From the NCBI RefSeq assembly GCF_016464015.1, contig NZ_JACDXT010000024.1:1-41697 (forward strand): 41,697 nucleotides of DNA, read 5' to 3'. Origin of the DNA: Psychrobacter sp. bablab_jr014 (GTDB lineage Bacteria > Pseudomonadota > Gammaproteobacteria > Pseudomonadales > Moraxellaceae). The translations under genes were made by a program, and so were the position numbers. Position 1 is the first letter of the stretch. Each line of letters opens with the position of its first letter. Below the pieces are notes generated by a model. It did no database searches. It saw nothing but the letters and a program-made list of their open reading frames with translations, and had not been told where the DNA came from. Below are positions 16,686 through 24,957 of the stretch, in pieces.

Positions 16686-17084
16686 ATGTTAAAACGTCAT
16701 TTGTTACTTGCTAGCGTACTTGCTGGTACTTTTGCAGTTACGGCTTGTAGCCAACAAACTGAAGAGCAAGCGGATGCAGGCAACACTGAAGCAGCTGCAG
16801 AATCTGCGGCTGATGACGCTGCTGCAAATACTGAAGCGGCTGCTGCTGATGCAGAAGCGGCTGCTCAAAATGCTGGTCAAGAAGTTGCTGACAGTGCAGA
16901 AACGGCTGGCGCAGTTGCGGCTGGGGCTGCACAAAACGCTGGTGATGCAATCGCAGAAGGCGCTAACAATGCAGTAGAAAACACTGCTGAAGCTGTCGCT
17001 GAAGGCGCAAACAACGTTGCAGAAGGCGCGAACGATGTCGCTACTGACGCTGAAGCAAACGTTGCTGAAGACCAAAACTACTAA
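16686..17084 (+). CDS. Small Ala/Glu/Asn-rich lipoprotein
   Basis: 132 residues. A type II signal peptide ends in the lipobox FAVTAC, giving lipidated Cys21. The mature part is low-complexity, acidic and dominated by Ala, Glu, Asp and Asn. It carries imperfect heptad-like repeats such as NAGDAIAEGANNAVENTAEAV and EGANNVAEGANDVATDA, which predict a helical or coiled-coil rod. Serine after the Cys suggests outer-membrane sorting under the Lol +2 rule. I do not recognise a family with known function. ATG 16686 has GAGGTTG in front, while an ATG further upstream would add a non-signal leader. It has its own promoter and terminator. Confidence 0.75.
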   Translation: MLKRHLLLASVLAGTFAVTACSQQTEEQADAGNTEAAAESAADDAAANTEAAAADAEAAAQNAGQEVADSAETAGAVAAGAAQNAGDAIAEGANNAVENTAEAVAEGANNVAEGANDVATDAEANVAEDQNY

Positions 17085-17137
17085 TCGTTTCTTATAAACG
17101 CATCAGTAAATACTTTTTTTATAGTCCCCATCTCTCT

Positions 17138-17168
17138 AAAAAGCTTTGGTTTATACCAAGGCTTTTTT
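17138..17168 (+). terminator. Rho-independent terminator after the lipoprotein gene
   Basis: Stem AAAAGCTTTGGT/ACCAAGGCTTTT, TTAT loop, T-run. Confidence 0.88.
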
Positions 17169-17338
17169 TATGCTCAGCGTTTTTGTTTGATAGTCAGTCA
17201 GCGTGACCAGTATATTTGAGAAATAATGGCGTAAAGCTGCGAGAGCGTGCTGATTTTTGTTATAATCTGCGCCTGATGATGAGCGCCCAAGATTTGCGCG
17301 CGCACCATAACTTTTTTATATCAACCAGAGAGCGATTT

Positions 17339-18382
17339 ATGGCTTTAATCTCCTTGCGTCAACTGTTAGACCACGCGGCTGAACACAACTATGGCGTGCC
17401 TGCCTTTAACGTCAACAACCTAGAGCAAATGCGTGCCATCATGATGGCGGCAGACGCTTGTGACTCACCCGTTATCGTACAGGCCAGTGCGGGCGCGCGT
17501 AACTATGCAGGTTCGGCATTTTTGCGTCATCTAATCATCGCCGCTATTGAAGAGTGGCCACATATTCCTGTCGTGATGCACCAAGACCACGGCACATCGC
17601 CAGCCGTTTGCCAACGCTCAATCCAGCTTGGCTTTTCATCGGTCATGATGGATGGCTCGCTTGGTACAGACGGCAAAACCCCAATGGACTATGACTATAA
17701 CGCCAGTGTGACTCGCGAAGTGGTCAAGATGGCACACGCATGCGGCGTGTCTGTTGAAGGCGAAATCGGCTGCCTAGGCAGTCTAGAAACGGGTATGGCA
17801 GGCGAAGAAGACGGTATTGGCGCAGAGGGCGTACTTGACCACACCCAGCTATTGACCAGCGCTGATGAAGCGGAGCAGTTCGTAAATGACACCAATGTCG
17901 ATGCCCTTGCTATCGCCATCGGTACCAGCCACGGCGCGTACAAATTCACCCGTCCACCGACAGGCGACATCCTCTCTATCGAGCGCGTCAAAGAAATCCA
18001 TGCGCGTATCCCAAACACCCACTTGGTCATGCATGGCTCGTCATCAGTGCCGCAAGAATGGCTAAAAGTGATTAACGAGTTTGGCGGTGAGATTGGCGAA
18101 ACTTACGGTGTACCTGTTGAGCAAATCGTCGAAGCCATCAAGCACGGTGTGCGTAAAGTCAACATCGACACCGACCTGCGCTTGGCATCGACTGGCGCAA
18201 TTCGTCAGTACTTGGCGCACAACCCGAGCGAATTTGACCCACGTAAATACTTTAAAGCCTCAATGCAAGCGATGTCTGACATCTGCACCAACCGTTTTGA
18301 AGCCTTTGGTTCAGCAGGTCAAGCCAGCAAAATCCGTCCGATTAGCCTAGAAGGCATGGTCGCATTTTACGAAGGTAAATAA
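17339..18382 (+). CDS. fba: Class II fructose-1,6-bisphosphate aldolase
   Basis: Zinc-dependent aldolase that splits or forms fructose-1,6-bisphosphate. Motifs are [26 protein letters not shown] (catalytic Asp and zinc His), [23 protein letters not shown] (zinc His), [13 protein letters not shown] (zinc His) and [11 protein letters not shown]. The 347-residue length and these blocks fit the CbbA/Calvin-type subgroup of class II enzymes. ATG 17339 starts the conserved [13 protein letters not shown]; longer versions from 17216 would add unrelated residues. ruvA follows 71 bp downstream on the same strand. Confidence 0.96.
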   Translation: MALISLRQLLDHAAEHNYGVPAFNVNNLEQMRAIMMAADACDSPVIVQASAGARNYAGSAFLRHLIIAAIEEWPHIPVVMHQDHGTSPAVCQRSIQLGFSSVMMDGSLGTDGKTPMDYDYNASVTREVVKMAHACGVSVEGEIGCLGSLETGMAGEEDGIGAEGVLDHTQLLTSADEAEQFVNDTNVDALAIAIGTSHGAYKFTRPPTGDILSIERVKEIHARIPNTHLVMHGSSSVPQEWLKVINEFGGEIGETYGVPVEQIVEAIKHGVRKVNIDTDLRLASTGAIRQYLAHNPSEFDPRKYFKASMQAMSDICTNRFEAFGSAGQASKIRPISLEGMVAFYEGK

Positions 18383-18453
18383 GTCAAGCTAAAGCTGTCA
18401 TTATTCTGTGTGGCGGTACTCAATAGCACTTCGACAAAGGAGAGGGTAAGACC

Positions 18454-19074
18454 ATGATTGGACTGATTTGCGGGCAAGTCATACATTTAAGCGCCCCCAG
18501 CGCCTGCGTCTTGACCAGCTCTGGGGTCGGCTATGATATTGAGCTGCCGCTGCCGTCATTTTGCCAGCTGCAATTGGAGCACGATGCGCGCATTTGGACG
18601 CATCACCATGTGCGCGAAGATGCCCAGCTGCTCTACGGTTTTATGAGTCGTAGTGAACGCGATGTGTTCCGTCAGCTGATTAAAATCAATGGCGTGGGCG
18701 CAAAAATGGCACTCGCAATGCTCTCAGCCATGTCTGCGGCAGAGCTAAAGGCGCAGGTCGAACAAGGCTCGGAGGCTGCACTGACACGTATTCCAGGTAT
18801 TGGCAAAAAGACCGCCCAGCGCCTGCTGATTGAGCTAAAAGACAAGCTTAAAAATATCGAAGTGGCGGGCAGTGCAGGTATGCCTGAATATACCGAGCAC
18901 GCCGTCAGTAGCGACAGCAGTATCAATGCTGAGGTCGAAGGCGCGCTGATTAGCCTTGGTTATAAGGAAAAAGAAGCGCAGCAAGCGATTAAAGCGGCGC
19001 GTGGTCAGTCAGATGACTTTGAGGACACGCAAAGCTTGCTCAAAGCGACCTTGCGGCAACTGTCGAGCTTTTGA
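18454..19074 (+). CDS. ruvA: Holliday junction branch migration protein RuvA
   Basis: Binds Holliday junctions as a tetramer and loads the RuvB helicase. The N-terminal OB fold (MIGLICGQV...GVGYDIELP..THHHVREDAQLLYGF), two helix-hairpin-helix motifs (LIKINGVGAKMALAML and LTRIPGIGKKTAQRLLIELKDKL) and the C-terminal RuvB-binding domain (ALISLGYKEKEAQQAIKAA) are all present. It is 206 residues, normal length. The start has a good AAGGAGAGG site. ruvB is about 10 kb away rather than adjacent, and ruvC is not in the window. Confidence 0.96.
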   Translation: MIGLICGQVIHLSAPSACVLTSSGVGYDIELPLPSFCQLQLEHDARIWTHHHVREDAQLLYGFMSRSERDVFRQLIKINGVGAKMALAMLSAMSAAELKAQVEQGSEAALTRIPGIGKKTAQRLLIELKDKLKNIEVAGSAGMPEYTEHAVSSDSSINAEVEGALISLGYKEKEAQQAIKAARGQSDDFEDTQSLLKATLRQLSSF

Positions 19075-19090
19075 TATTTTCGTTTTTCTA

Positions 19091-19208
19091 ACTAAAAATG
19101 GCTGCCGATGTGCAGCCATTTTTAATGCATTAAACTCAGTGACAAGTGCTTATATTACTTATCACGATGTTCATCGCTGTATGCTATCCAAAAGTCAGCA
19201 TTTTTAAT
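19091..19208. repeat. Direct repeat copy A (duplicated agcS 3' end plus terminator)
   Basis: 118 bp matching 21817-21934 with three mismatches at a constant offset of 2726 bp. Read on the minus strand it encodes the last residues of the downstream symporter (ADFWIAYSDEH.DK then stop) without the rest of the gene, plus the terminator hairpin. Confidence 0.95.
19094..19123 (+). terminator. Terminator after ruvA (copy A)
   Basis: Perfect stem AAAAATGGCTGC/GCAGCCATTTTT with a 6-nt loop, 20 nt past the ruvA stop. The symmetric A/T flanks allow it to work in both directions. Confidence 0.88.
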
Positions 19209-19302
19209 CTATCTTTATCCCATTTTTAAAAATAAAAACTTCCTGTAATCCTACAAATCTCAATCTTTATCAATCTTACGTTAAAATGACTGATTGTTAT
19301 TT

Positions 19303-19327
19303 ATTAATGATAATTATAATCATTAAT
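19303..19327 (+). promoter_or_regulatory. Fur box overlapping the promoter of the siderophore receptor
   Basis: Perfect inverted repeat ATTAATGAT-N7-ATCATTAAT in a run of GATAAT-like hexamers, the pattern bound by Fur-Fe2+. A -10 TATAAT (19315-19320) lies inside it, so bound Fur would block transcription when iron is plentiful. Confidence 0.8.
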
Positions 19328-19373
19328 GTTATTATTATCAAAAATTAAACATGCTTGTAAGGTATGTTGGTTT

Positions 19374-19424
19374 TAGGGCGTGTCCCCATTTAGTTATAAA
19401 CGCTTGAATTAGGGGCACGCCCTA
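19374..19424. repeat. 51-bp palindromic mini-element of the GGGCGT family
   Basis: Ends TAGGGCGTGTCCCCATT and complement of TAGGGCGTGCCCCTAATT face each other around a short centre. It carries the same TA-GGGCG termini as the larger elements. It sits in the 5' leader between the Fur box and the receptor start codon and would fold into a long hairpin in the mRNA. Confidence 0.8.
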
Positions 19425-19451
19425 GTTTATTTTGATTAACAAGGAAAGAAC

Positions 19452-21629
19452 ATGCGGTCTCAGCAAAGCAAACACTTAATGCAAAAGAAACATCTCACTA
19501 TAGCTGTACATATTGGCCTCATGATGGGTATAAGTCATACTGCTTATGCTGCAGAAGCTTCTACTGGTACACAGGTTGATCAAACGACCTCACCATCAAC
19601 CACGTTGGATACTATCGTCGTTTATGCAGATGGTTACCGCAGTACAGGCACAAAGACAGCATTGAACCCCAATGAAGCGCCGATGAGCTATACCCGAATT
19701 GACCAAGAATTACTACAAAAAAGACAGGCGGACAGTGTCAATGCTGCTTTGCGTTATGAGCCTGGCATAAGCTCTGAGAGCCGCGGTACAGTATCTGTTT
19801 TTGATGAATATAACATTCGCGGATTTAAGACTTATTCTAATTTTTATGAAGGTTTACGGTTGCCTTATGATGGTGCGTGGAATCTTATGCCCCAAGTAGA
19901 CGTTTACGCCACTGAAGCAGTAGAGGTGGTAAAAGGCTCGGCATCATCGTTATATGGTTACGCGTCGCCTGGAGGCATGGTAAACCAAATTGCCAAAACA
20001 CCCAAGAGCATACCAGAGCATGAAGTACAGCTGCGTCTAGGCAATCAAAATTTAAAAGAAGTCGCCGTAGACAGTACAGGACCTATTGCGGACAACTTAG
20101 ACTACCGATTTGTGGCGCTAAAACGCCAAAAAGATGGTCAAATGCAAACGACAGAAGAAGAGCGCTTATTAATAAATCCATCATTAAAGTGGCAGGCGAC
20201 GGATAATGTTTCTGTACTTGCCAATATCTATTACCAAGATGACCCTGAAATGGTGCCGTCAACACCATTACCAGCTGTCGGTACAGTATATAACGCCAGC
20301 TACGGTAAGCTGGATAGTTATGCTTATGCAGGTGATGAATGGAATAAATTTAGTAAAGAAGTATTTATGCCTAGTGTCACGGTAAACTGGGACATTAATG
20401 ATCAGTTGACCTTTAAACATATTTTGCGTTATACCGATGCCGAGGCGCAGCAGCGCAACATGTATAACAGCGGATTGGTGAGTGGTAGTGATAAAATATT
20501 GAATCGTATTGCCTATACTACTGATGAAAGTATGAGTAATTGGAGCACAGACAATCAACTGGCCTATAAGTTTGATACGGCCAATACCTCACACAATTTA
20601 CTGTTTGGTATTGAATATCAAGAGACCGACAGCGCCGCGACTTACTATGATGCGGGCGCAGCGGGTACGCCAAACCTTGACCTATCTAATCCAGACTTCT
20701 CACAAATAAATAAGGCTACGCTGCCACTAGATACCTATCGTCAAGACGAAGACATCGAGCAAAGCCAGCTTGGGCTCTATGTACAAGATGAGATGCAGTG
20801 GCAAGATTTGACCGTGGTCGCAGGCTTGCGTCACGATAAGTTTGAGAGTATCACTGAGCAGACCAAAGCCGCGCAAGGCGCGGTGTACGATGCACAAACG
20901 ATCGATAATGATGCCTCAGAGACCAGCGGTCGTCTGGCCGCCATCTACGACTTTAATAACGGCCTATCTCCATTTGTGAGCTACTCAGAGTCGTTTCAGC
21001 CTGTAGTTGGCAGTAACTTTATTACCAATGAACCATTTAAACCAACCACCGCCGATCAATTAGAAGCGGGCATTAAATATCTGTCACCAGATCGTGCGAC
21101 TCAAGGGACGTTGGCTGTATTTGATATCACACAAAAAAACGTCGTCGTAGCTGATGAAATTAATTATAGAAGTCAAACACAAACAGGGGAGATTACGTCA
21201 AAGGGCTTTGAAGTTTCAGCCAGTCATATGTTAAACGACTGGGTAGATGTAGCCGCAAGCTATAGCTATACCGATGCTGAGATCACAGAGGATGAATTTA
21301 ATCCTGATGTCGTTGGTAATACCCCTGCACAAACAGCCAAACATAAAGCCACGCTATGGGCAGACTATTACGCTACAGACAAGCTAACTTTGAATGCGGG
21401 TGTTCGCTATGAAGGTGGGATGCAGTTAGACAAACAAAATTCAGATGAGCTACCAAGTGTGACGTTAGTCGATGTCGGCGGTAGTTATCAGATCAATCCG
21501 ATGCTCACGTTAGGCGCAAGTGTGAACAACCTTTTTGACAAAACCTATGTCGGTGCTTGCTATGACGTTAATAACTGCTGGATGGGACCTGAGCGTGAAA
21601 TGTCTGTTAGTTTAAAAGCTCGTTTTTAA
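19452..21629 (+). CDS. TonB-dependent siderophore receptor (hydroxamate type)
   Basis: Outer-membrane 22-strand barrel that imports ferric siderophores with TonB energy. It has a signal peptide (ending AYAAEAS; the start could also be ATG 19488), a TonB-box-like TLDTIVVYA, a plug domain (about 75-190: YTRIDQELLQKRQADSVNAALRYEPG, NIRGF, VEVVKGSASSLYGYASPGGMVN), the barrel, and a C-terminus ending in ...SLKARF with terminal Phe. The CYDVNNCWMGPERE block just before the end resembles FhuA/FhuE/FoxA receptors, so ferrichrome or ferrioxamine is a fair guess for the ligand. 725 residues. It is a solitary gene, Fur-regulated, and lies in a cassette between direct repeats; no siderophore synthesis genes are nearby. 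Confidence 0.92.
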   Translation: MRSQQSKHLMQKKHLTIAVHIGLMMGISHTAYAAEASTGTQVDQTTSPSTTLDTIVVYADGYRSTGTKTALNPNEAPMSYTRIDQELLQKRQADSVNAALRYEPGISSESRGTVSVFDEYNIRGFKTYSNFYEGLRLPYDGAWNLMPQVDVYATEAVEVVKGSASSLYGYASPGGMVNQIAKTPKSIPEHEVQLRLGNQNLKEVAVDSTGPIADNLDYRFVALKRQKDGQMQTTEEERLLINPSLKWQATDNVSVLANIYYQDDPEMVPSTPLPAVGTVYNASYGKLDSYAYAGDEWNKFSKEVFMPSVTVNWDINDQLTFKHILRYTDAEAQQRNMYNSGLVSGSDKILNRIAYTTDESMSNWSTDNQLAYKFDTANTSHNLLFGIEYQETDSAATYYDAGAAGTPNLDLSNPDFSQINKATLPLDTYRQDEDIEQSQLGLYVQDEMQWQDLTVVAGLRHDKFESITEQTKAAQGAVYDAQTIDNDASETSGRLAAIYDFNNGLSPFVSYSESFQPVVGSNFITNEPFKPTTADQLEAGIKYLSPDRATQGTLAVFDITQKNVVVADEINYRSQTQTGEITSKGFEVSASHMLNDWVDVAASYSYTDAEITEDEFNPDVVGNTPAQTAKHKATLWADYYATDKLTLNAGVRYEGGMQLDKQNSDELPSVTLVDVGGSYQINPMLTLGASVNNLFDKTYVGACYDVNNCWMGPEREMSVSLKARF

Positions 21630-21660
21630 TTTTTTCCGCTTGCTAACTGACGCCTGTTAT

Positions 21661-21820
21661 TAGGGCGTGTTCTTATTTAAATGATGATGAAAGTGAGGTA
21701 AATCTTGCCAAGCATTGCCAGAAATTTTACAAAGATCTCTATATTTTTTGTAACTGTTTCTTTGTTTGATGAGGGTTTATCTCATTTTAAGTCTCGCTAT
21801 CTCGGTGATGATACGCACTA
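21661..21820. mobile_element. Miniature inverted-repeat element, sister of 7645-7818
   Basis: A 160-bp element flanked by TA, left end GGGCGTGTTC and right end GATGATACGCAC (one change from the expected CGCCC). Internal blocks TAAATCTTGCCA, TTTATCTCATTTTAAGTCTC and GCTATCT match the element beside pilR. Its right end abuts direct repeat copy B exactly. Confidence 0.75.
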
Positions 21821-21934
21821 AAAATGGCTGCCGATGTGCAGCCATTTTTAATGTATTAAACTCAGTGACAAGTGCTTATATTACTTATCACTATGTTCAT
21901 CGCTGTATGCTATCCAAAAGTCAGCATTTTCAAT
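21817..21934. repeat. Direct repeat copy B (native agcS 3' end plus terminator)
   Basis: The 118-bp partner of 19091-19208. Here it is contiguous with the full symporter gene, so this is the original and copy A the duplicate. Confidence 0.95.
21820..21849 (-). terminator. Terminator of the hydroxyproline operon (copy B)
   Basis: The same stem AAAAATGGCTGC/GCAGCCATTTTT, about 30 nt after the agcS stop on the minus strand. Confidence 0.88.
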
Positions 21935-23329
21935 ACCTACTTTTCTAGGGTCAAATATAGGATTAAGACCTGCTTTCATTTGCTCATCGTAGTCTTTAAG
22001 GACTTTAAGTGCGATTTTACTTAATAAGATAATAGCAATAAAGTTCAGATAACACATACTACCAAAGCCAATGTCACCAAGCGCCCACATCATGCCTGCA
22101 GATTGAATGCTACCCATTAAACAAATGATTAAGAATATGACTTTTAAAATCGGCTTTAATACTGGATAACGCAGCTTACTGTCTAGGTAGACCAATGTGG
22201 TCTCAGCAATATAGTAATAAGCAATCAGACAAGTAAAGGCAAAAAGGAAAATAGCGATAGCTACAAAGCCACTACCGTATTGACTAAATACAGTAGATAC
22301 TGCCGCTTGTGTAAACGCTGTACCTGCTTCAACACCTGGCATGTTTTCAACAAGCGCCGTTCCCGTCTCTGGAATAACATTATACATACCTGTAGATAGA
22401 ATCATCAGTGCTGTAGCGGTACAAACAAAAACGGTATCAATATAGATAGAAAAACTTTGGACCAGCCCTTGTTTGGCAGGGTGGGATACTTCGGCAGCAG
22501 CTGAGCTAAAAGTCGCTTCACCAGCACCAGCGACGTTTGAAAAGACAGCGCGGCGTATACCCCACGCAATAGCTGTACCAACAATACCACCAAAGACAGC
22601 ATCCATGCCAAAAGCGCTTTTGAAGATAAGTGCAAACATCGCGGGTATGCTTGACGCATTGATAATAAGCACAATGACCATTAATGCAATATAGCCTACC
22701 GCCATAAATGGCACGACCAAACCTGCAAAACTGGCAATGCGCTTGATACCACCAAAGATAATAAAGGCCAGTAACGCAACGATAGTAACACCCGTAATCA
22801 AGGGCGAGAGTCCAAATGCGGTATTGAACGAGTCAGCAATGGTATTGGCTTGTACCCCGGGTACCAGTACGCCATAAGATAAGCAGGTAACGGTTGCAAC
22901 CAAGATAGCGAAGGGTTTCATTTTTAAACCACGTTCTATATAAAATGGCGAGCCGCCACGATATTGCCCTTCTACAGTATGCTTATAAACCTGTGCTAAT
23001 GTGGATTCGATAAAAGCACTTGCGCCCCCGAGCAAGCCCATAACCACCATCCAGAATACCGCACCAGGGCCACCCGCAGCAATGGCTGTGGCCACGCCCG
23101 CGATATTACCCACACCAATACGGCCTGACAATGCCATACTAAAAGCTTGAAATGAGCTGATGCCTTGGGTAGACGTCTGTTTATCAAACAGTAGGGCGAC
23201 CATCTGTTTTAAATAACGAAACTGTACGCCACGTGTCATAACCGTAAAGTAGATACCGACACCTAGTGCCAGATACACCAGTACGTCACTCCAGATATAA
23301 CCAACGATGCTATTAATGAATGCTTCCAT
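21881..23329 (-). CDS. AGCS-family sodium:amino acid symporter
   Basis: 482-residue inner-membrane carrier of the alanine/glycine:cation symporter family. Many hydrophobic helices are visible, with family blocks RGVQFR, FQAFSMALSGRIGVGNIAGVATAIAAGGPGAVFWM, GQYRGGSPFYIERGL, AIAWGIRRAVFSNVAGAGEATFSSAAAEVSHPAKQG and FTCLIAYYYIAE. It has a strong start site (AAGGAGGTAAG). It is the last gene of the minus-strand hydroxyproline operon, 60 bp after the aldehyde dehydrogenase, so hydroxyproline is the most likely substrate even though the family is best known for alanine and glycine. The 3' end and terminator are duplicated upstream of the TonB receptor. Confidence 0.88.
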   Translation of the reverse strand: MEAFINSIVGYIWSDVLVYLALGVGIYFTVMTRGVQFRYLKQMVALLFDKQTSTQGISSFQAFSMALSGRIGVGNIAGVATAIAAGGPGAVFWMVVMGLLGGASAFIESTLAQVYKHTVEGQYRGGSPFYIERGLKMKPFAILVATVTCLSYGVLVPGVQANTIADSFNTAFGLSPLITGVTIVALLAFIIFGGIKRIASFAGLVVPFMAVGYIALMVIVLIINASSIPAMFALIFKSAFGMDAVFGGIVGTAIAWGIRRAVFSNVAGAGEATFSSAAAEVSHPAKQGLVQSFSIYIDTVFVCTATALMILSTGMYNVIPETGTALVENMPGVEAGTAFTQAAVSTVFSQYGSGFVAIAIFLFAFTCLIAYYYIAETTLVYLDSKLRYPVLKPILKVIFLIICLMGSIQSAGMMWALGDIGFGSMCYLNFIAIILLSKIALKVLKDYDEQMKAGLNPIFDPRKVGIENADFWIAYSDEHSDK

Positions 23330-23389
23330 AGCCTTACCTCCTTGTAAGTGTTGTTCCGTAATTACCCAAGACGCCGTACCAAAATTATA

Positions 23390-24865
23390 TTAGTTGGCCA
23401 GCCAGATGGTTTTGGTTTGTGTGTATTGTGCCAAGGCTTCTAGACCGTTATCACGACCACCAAATCCTGACTGCTTATAGCCACCAAATGGGGTAGTGAT
23501 ATCACCCTCTGAAAAACCATTGATAGATACGGTACCAGCTCGAATGGCAGTAGCGACGCGATAAGCGCGATGAATGTTTTGGGTATAAAATGATGCGGCG
23601 AGTCCGTATTGCGTATCATTAGCCATTTTGATTGCCTCATCTTCGGATTCAAACGTGGTGACTGCCAGTAGGGGGCCGAATACTTCTTCTTGAAACAGCA
23701 TCATATCAGCACTGACGTGATCGAAAATCGTTGGCTCAATGTACCAGCCGCTGCCTAGAGTGTTGTGTATGTTACCGCCCACAACCAGCGTCGCACCTTC
23801 TTGTTTCGCGACTTCTAAATAATGAGTCACTTTGTCAAAATGGGCTTTTTCAATCATAGGGCCAATAGCAGTATCTGGGTCATAAGGAGAGCCTACTTTC
23901 CAGTTTTTAAGCCCTGCTTTTAACTTATCGAGTAGTTCTTGCTTTTGACTGCTATGGACTAATAAGCGTGAACCGCAGCTACAGTTTTCGCTCATATTCC
24001 AAAAAGCAGCAGAGAGTATATTGTCGATAGTATCGTCATTGAGGAGCGCGTCATCGAAGACAATTTGCGGGCTTTTGCCGCCACATTCTAAAACTATCTC
24101 TTTTAAGTTGCTCTTAGCGGCGTACTCTAAAAACAGACGACCGACCTCAGTTGAGCCTGTAAAGGACACCATATCTACATCCATATGTTGCCCTAATGCC
24201 GCGCCTACCGCTTCACCAAGACCACAAACCATCTGCAAGGCATCTTTTGGTACACCTGCCTCATAAGCAAGCTCGGTCATGCGATAGGCAGATAGTGACG
24301 TCAGTTCGGCAGGTTTAACGATGACAGAGTTGCCTGTGATGAGAGCAGGGGCGACCTTCCAAGCATACATTTGCGCAGGAAAGTTCCAAGGTAACACTGT
24401 ACCGACCACCCCAATAGGCTCTTGAACAATCATGCCAAGGCCTGTAGGTGCAATTTTTCCAAAAACTTTGTCAGCCGCTTCGGCGTACCATTCAAAGGTT
24501 TCAATAGTGGCGGGCATGTCGGTATTTAGGCATTCTGTAATCGGTTTTCCTGCATCAATACAGTCCAAAGCAGCCAGCTCTTCTAAGTGCGCTTGCATAA
24601 GAGCCGCCCAGCGCTGCATGATGGTTTTACGTTCTGCAGGGGTCATGCGTCGCCATGCACCACTTTCAAACCCAGCGCGAGCGACCTTAACTGCGGCGTC
24701 AACATCTTGTGCAGTACCTGCGGCAATTTTACCGATGATGCTGTCATCAATCGGCGTGCGATTGTCTATCGTATTTTGAGAAATATTGCTGTCAGCTATC
24801 AGATGTCCTGCCCATGTTTTTTGTTGCTTGGCTTGTTCGAATACTTGCTCTTTTGTCAAACTCAT
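23390..24865 (-). CDS. Aldehyde dehydrogenase, probably 2-oxoglutarate semialdehyde dehydrogenase
   Basis: NAD(P)-dependent aldehyde dehydrogenase, 491 residues. Seen are PWNFPAQMYAWKVAPALITGNSVIVKPAELT (cofactor site), FTGSTEVGR, the catalytic Glu in LECGGKSPQIVF, and the catalytic Cys in NMSENCSCGSRLLV. Two residues after the nucleophile a second Cys appears where Ala is common. By operon context it should oxidise 2-oxoglutarate semialdehyde to 2-oxoglutarate, the last step of hydroxyproline breakdown. Sequence alone would also allow a role with aminobutyraldehydes. I use ATG 24865 because AAGGAAG precedes it; a start at 24883 would add six residues. Confidence 0.85.
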   Translation of the reverse strand: MSLTKEQVFEQAKQQKTWAGHLIADSNISQNTIDNRTPIDDSIIGKIAAGTAQDVDAAVKVARAGFESGAWRRMTPAERKTIMQRWAALMQAHLEELAALDCIDAGKPITECLNTDMPATIETFEWYAEAADKVFGKIAPTGLGMIVQEPIGVVGTVLPWNFPAQMYAWKVAPALITGNSVIVKPAELTSLSAYRMTELAYEAGVPKDALQMVCGLGEAVGAALGQHMDVDMVSFTGSTEVGRLFLEYAAKSNLKEIVLECGGKSPQIVFDDALLNDDTIDNILSAAFWNMSENCSCGSRLLVHSSQKQELLDKLKAGLKNWKVGSPYDPDTAIGPMIEKAHFDKVTHYLEVAKQEGATLVVGGNIHNTLGSGWYIEPTIFDHVSADMMLFQEEVFGPLLAVTTFESEDEAIKMANDTQYGLAASFYTQNIHRAYRVATAIRAGTVSINGFSEGDITTPFGGYKQSGFGGRDNGLEALAQYTQTKTIWLAN

Positions 24866-24957
24866 TAGATGCTTCCTTGTCATTCAGCGGGGGCAATGAT
24901 GTTGCTATGTTCACCGCTGGCTTTAGTCATGGCATAAGAAAAAACTAGGTGTATTAA

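Noticed and set aside
17216..17338. Longer N-terminus of the aldolase
   Set aside because: The residues are unlike any class II aldolase, and [13 protein letters not shown] at 17339 is the family start.
19091..21934. CRISPR or composite transposon from the repeated 118 bp
   Set aside because: Only two copies 2.7 kb apart, no spacers, no transposase; the repeat is a gene end plus terminator.
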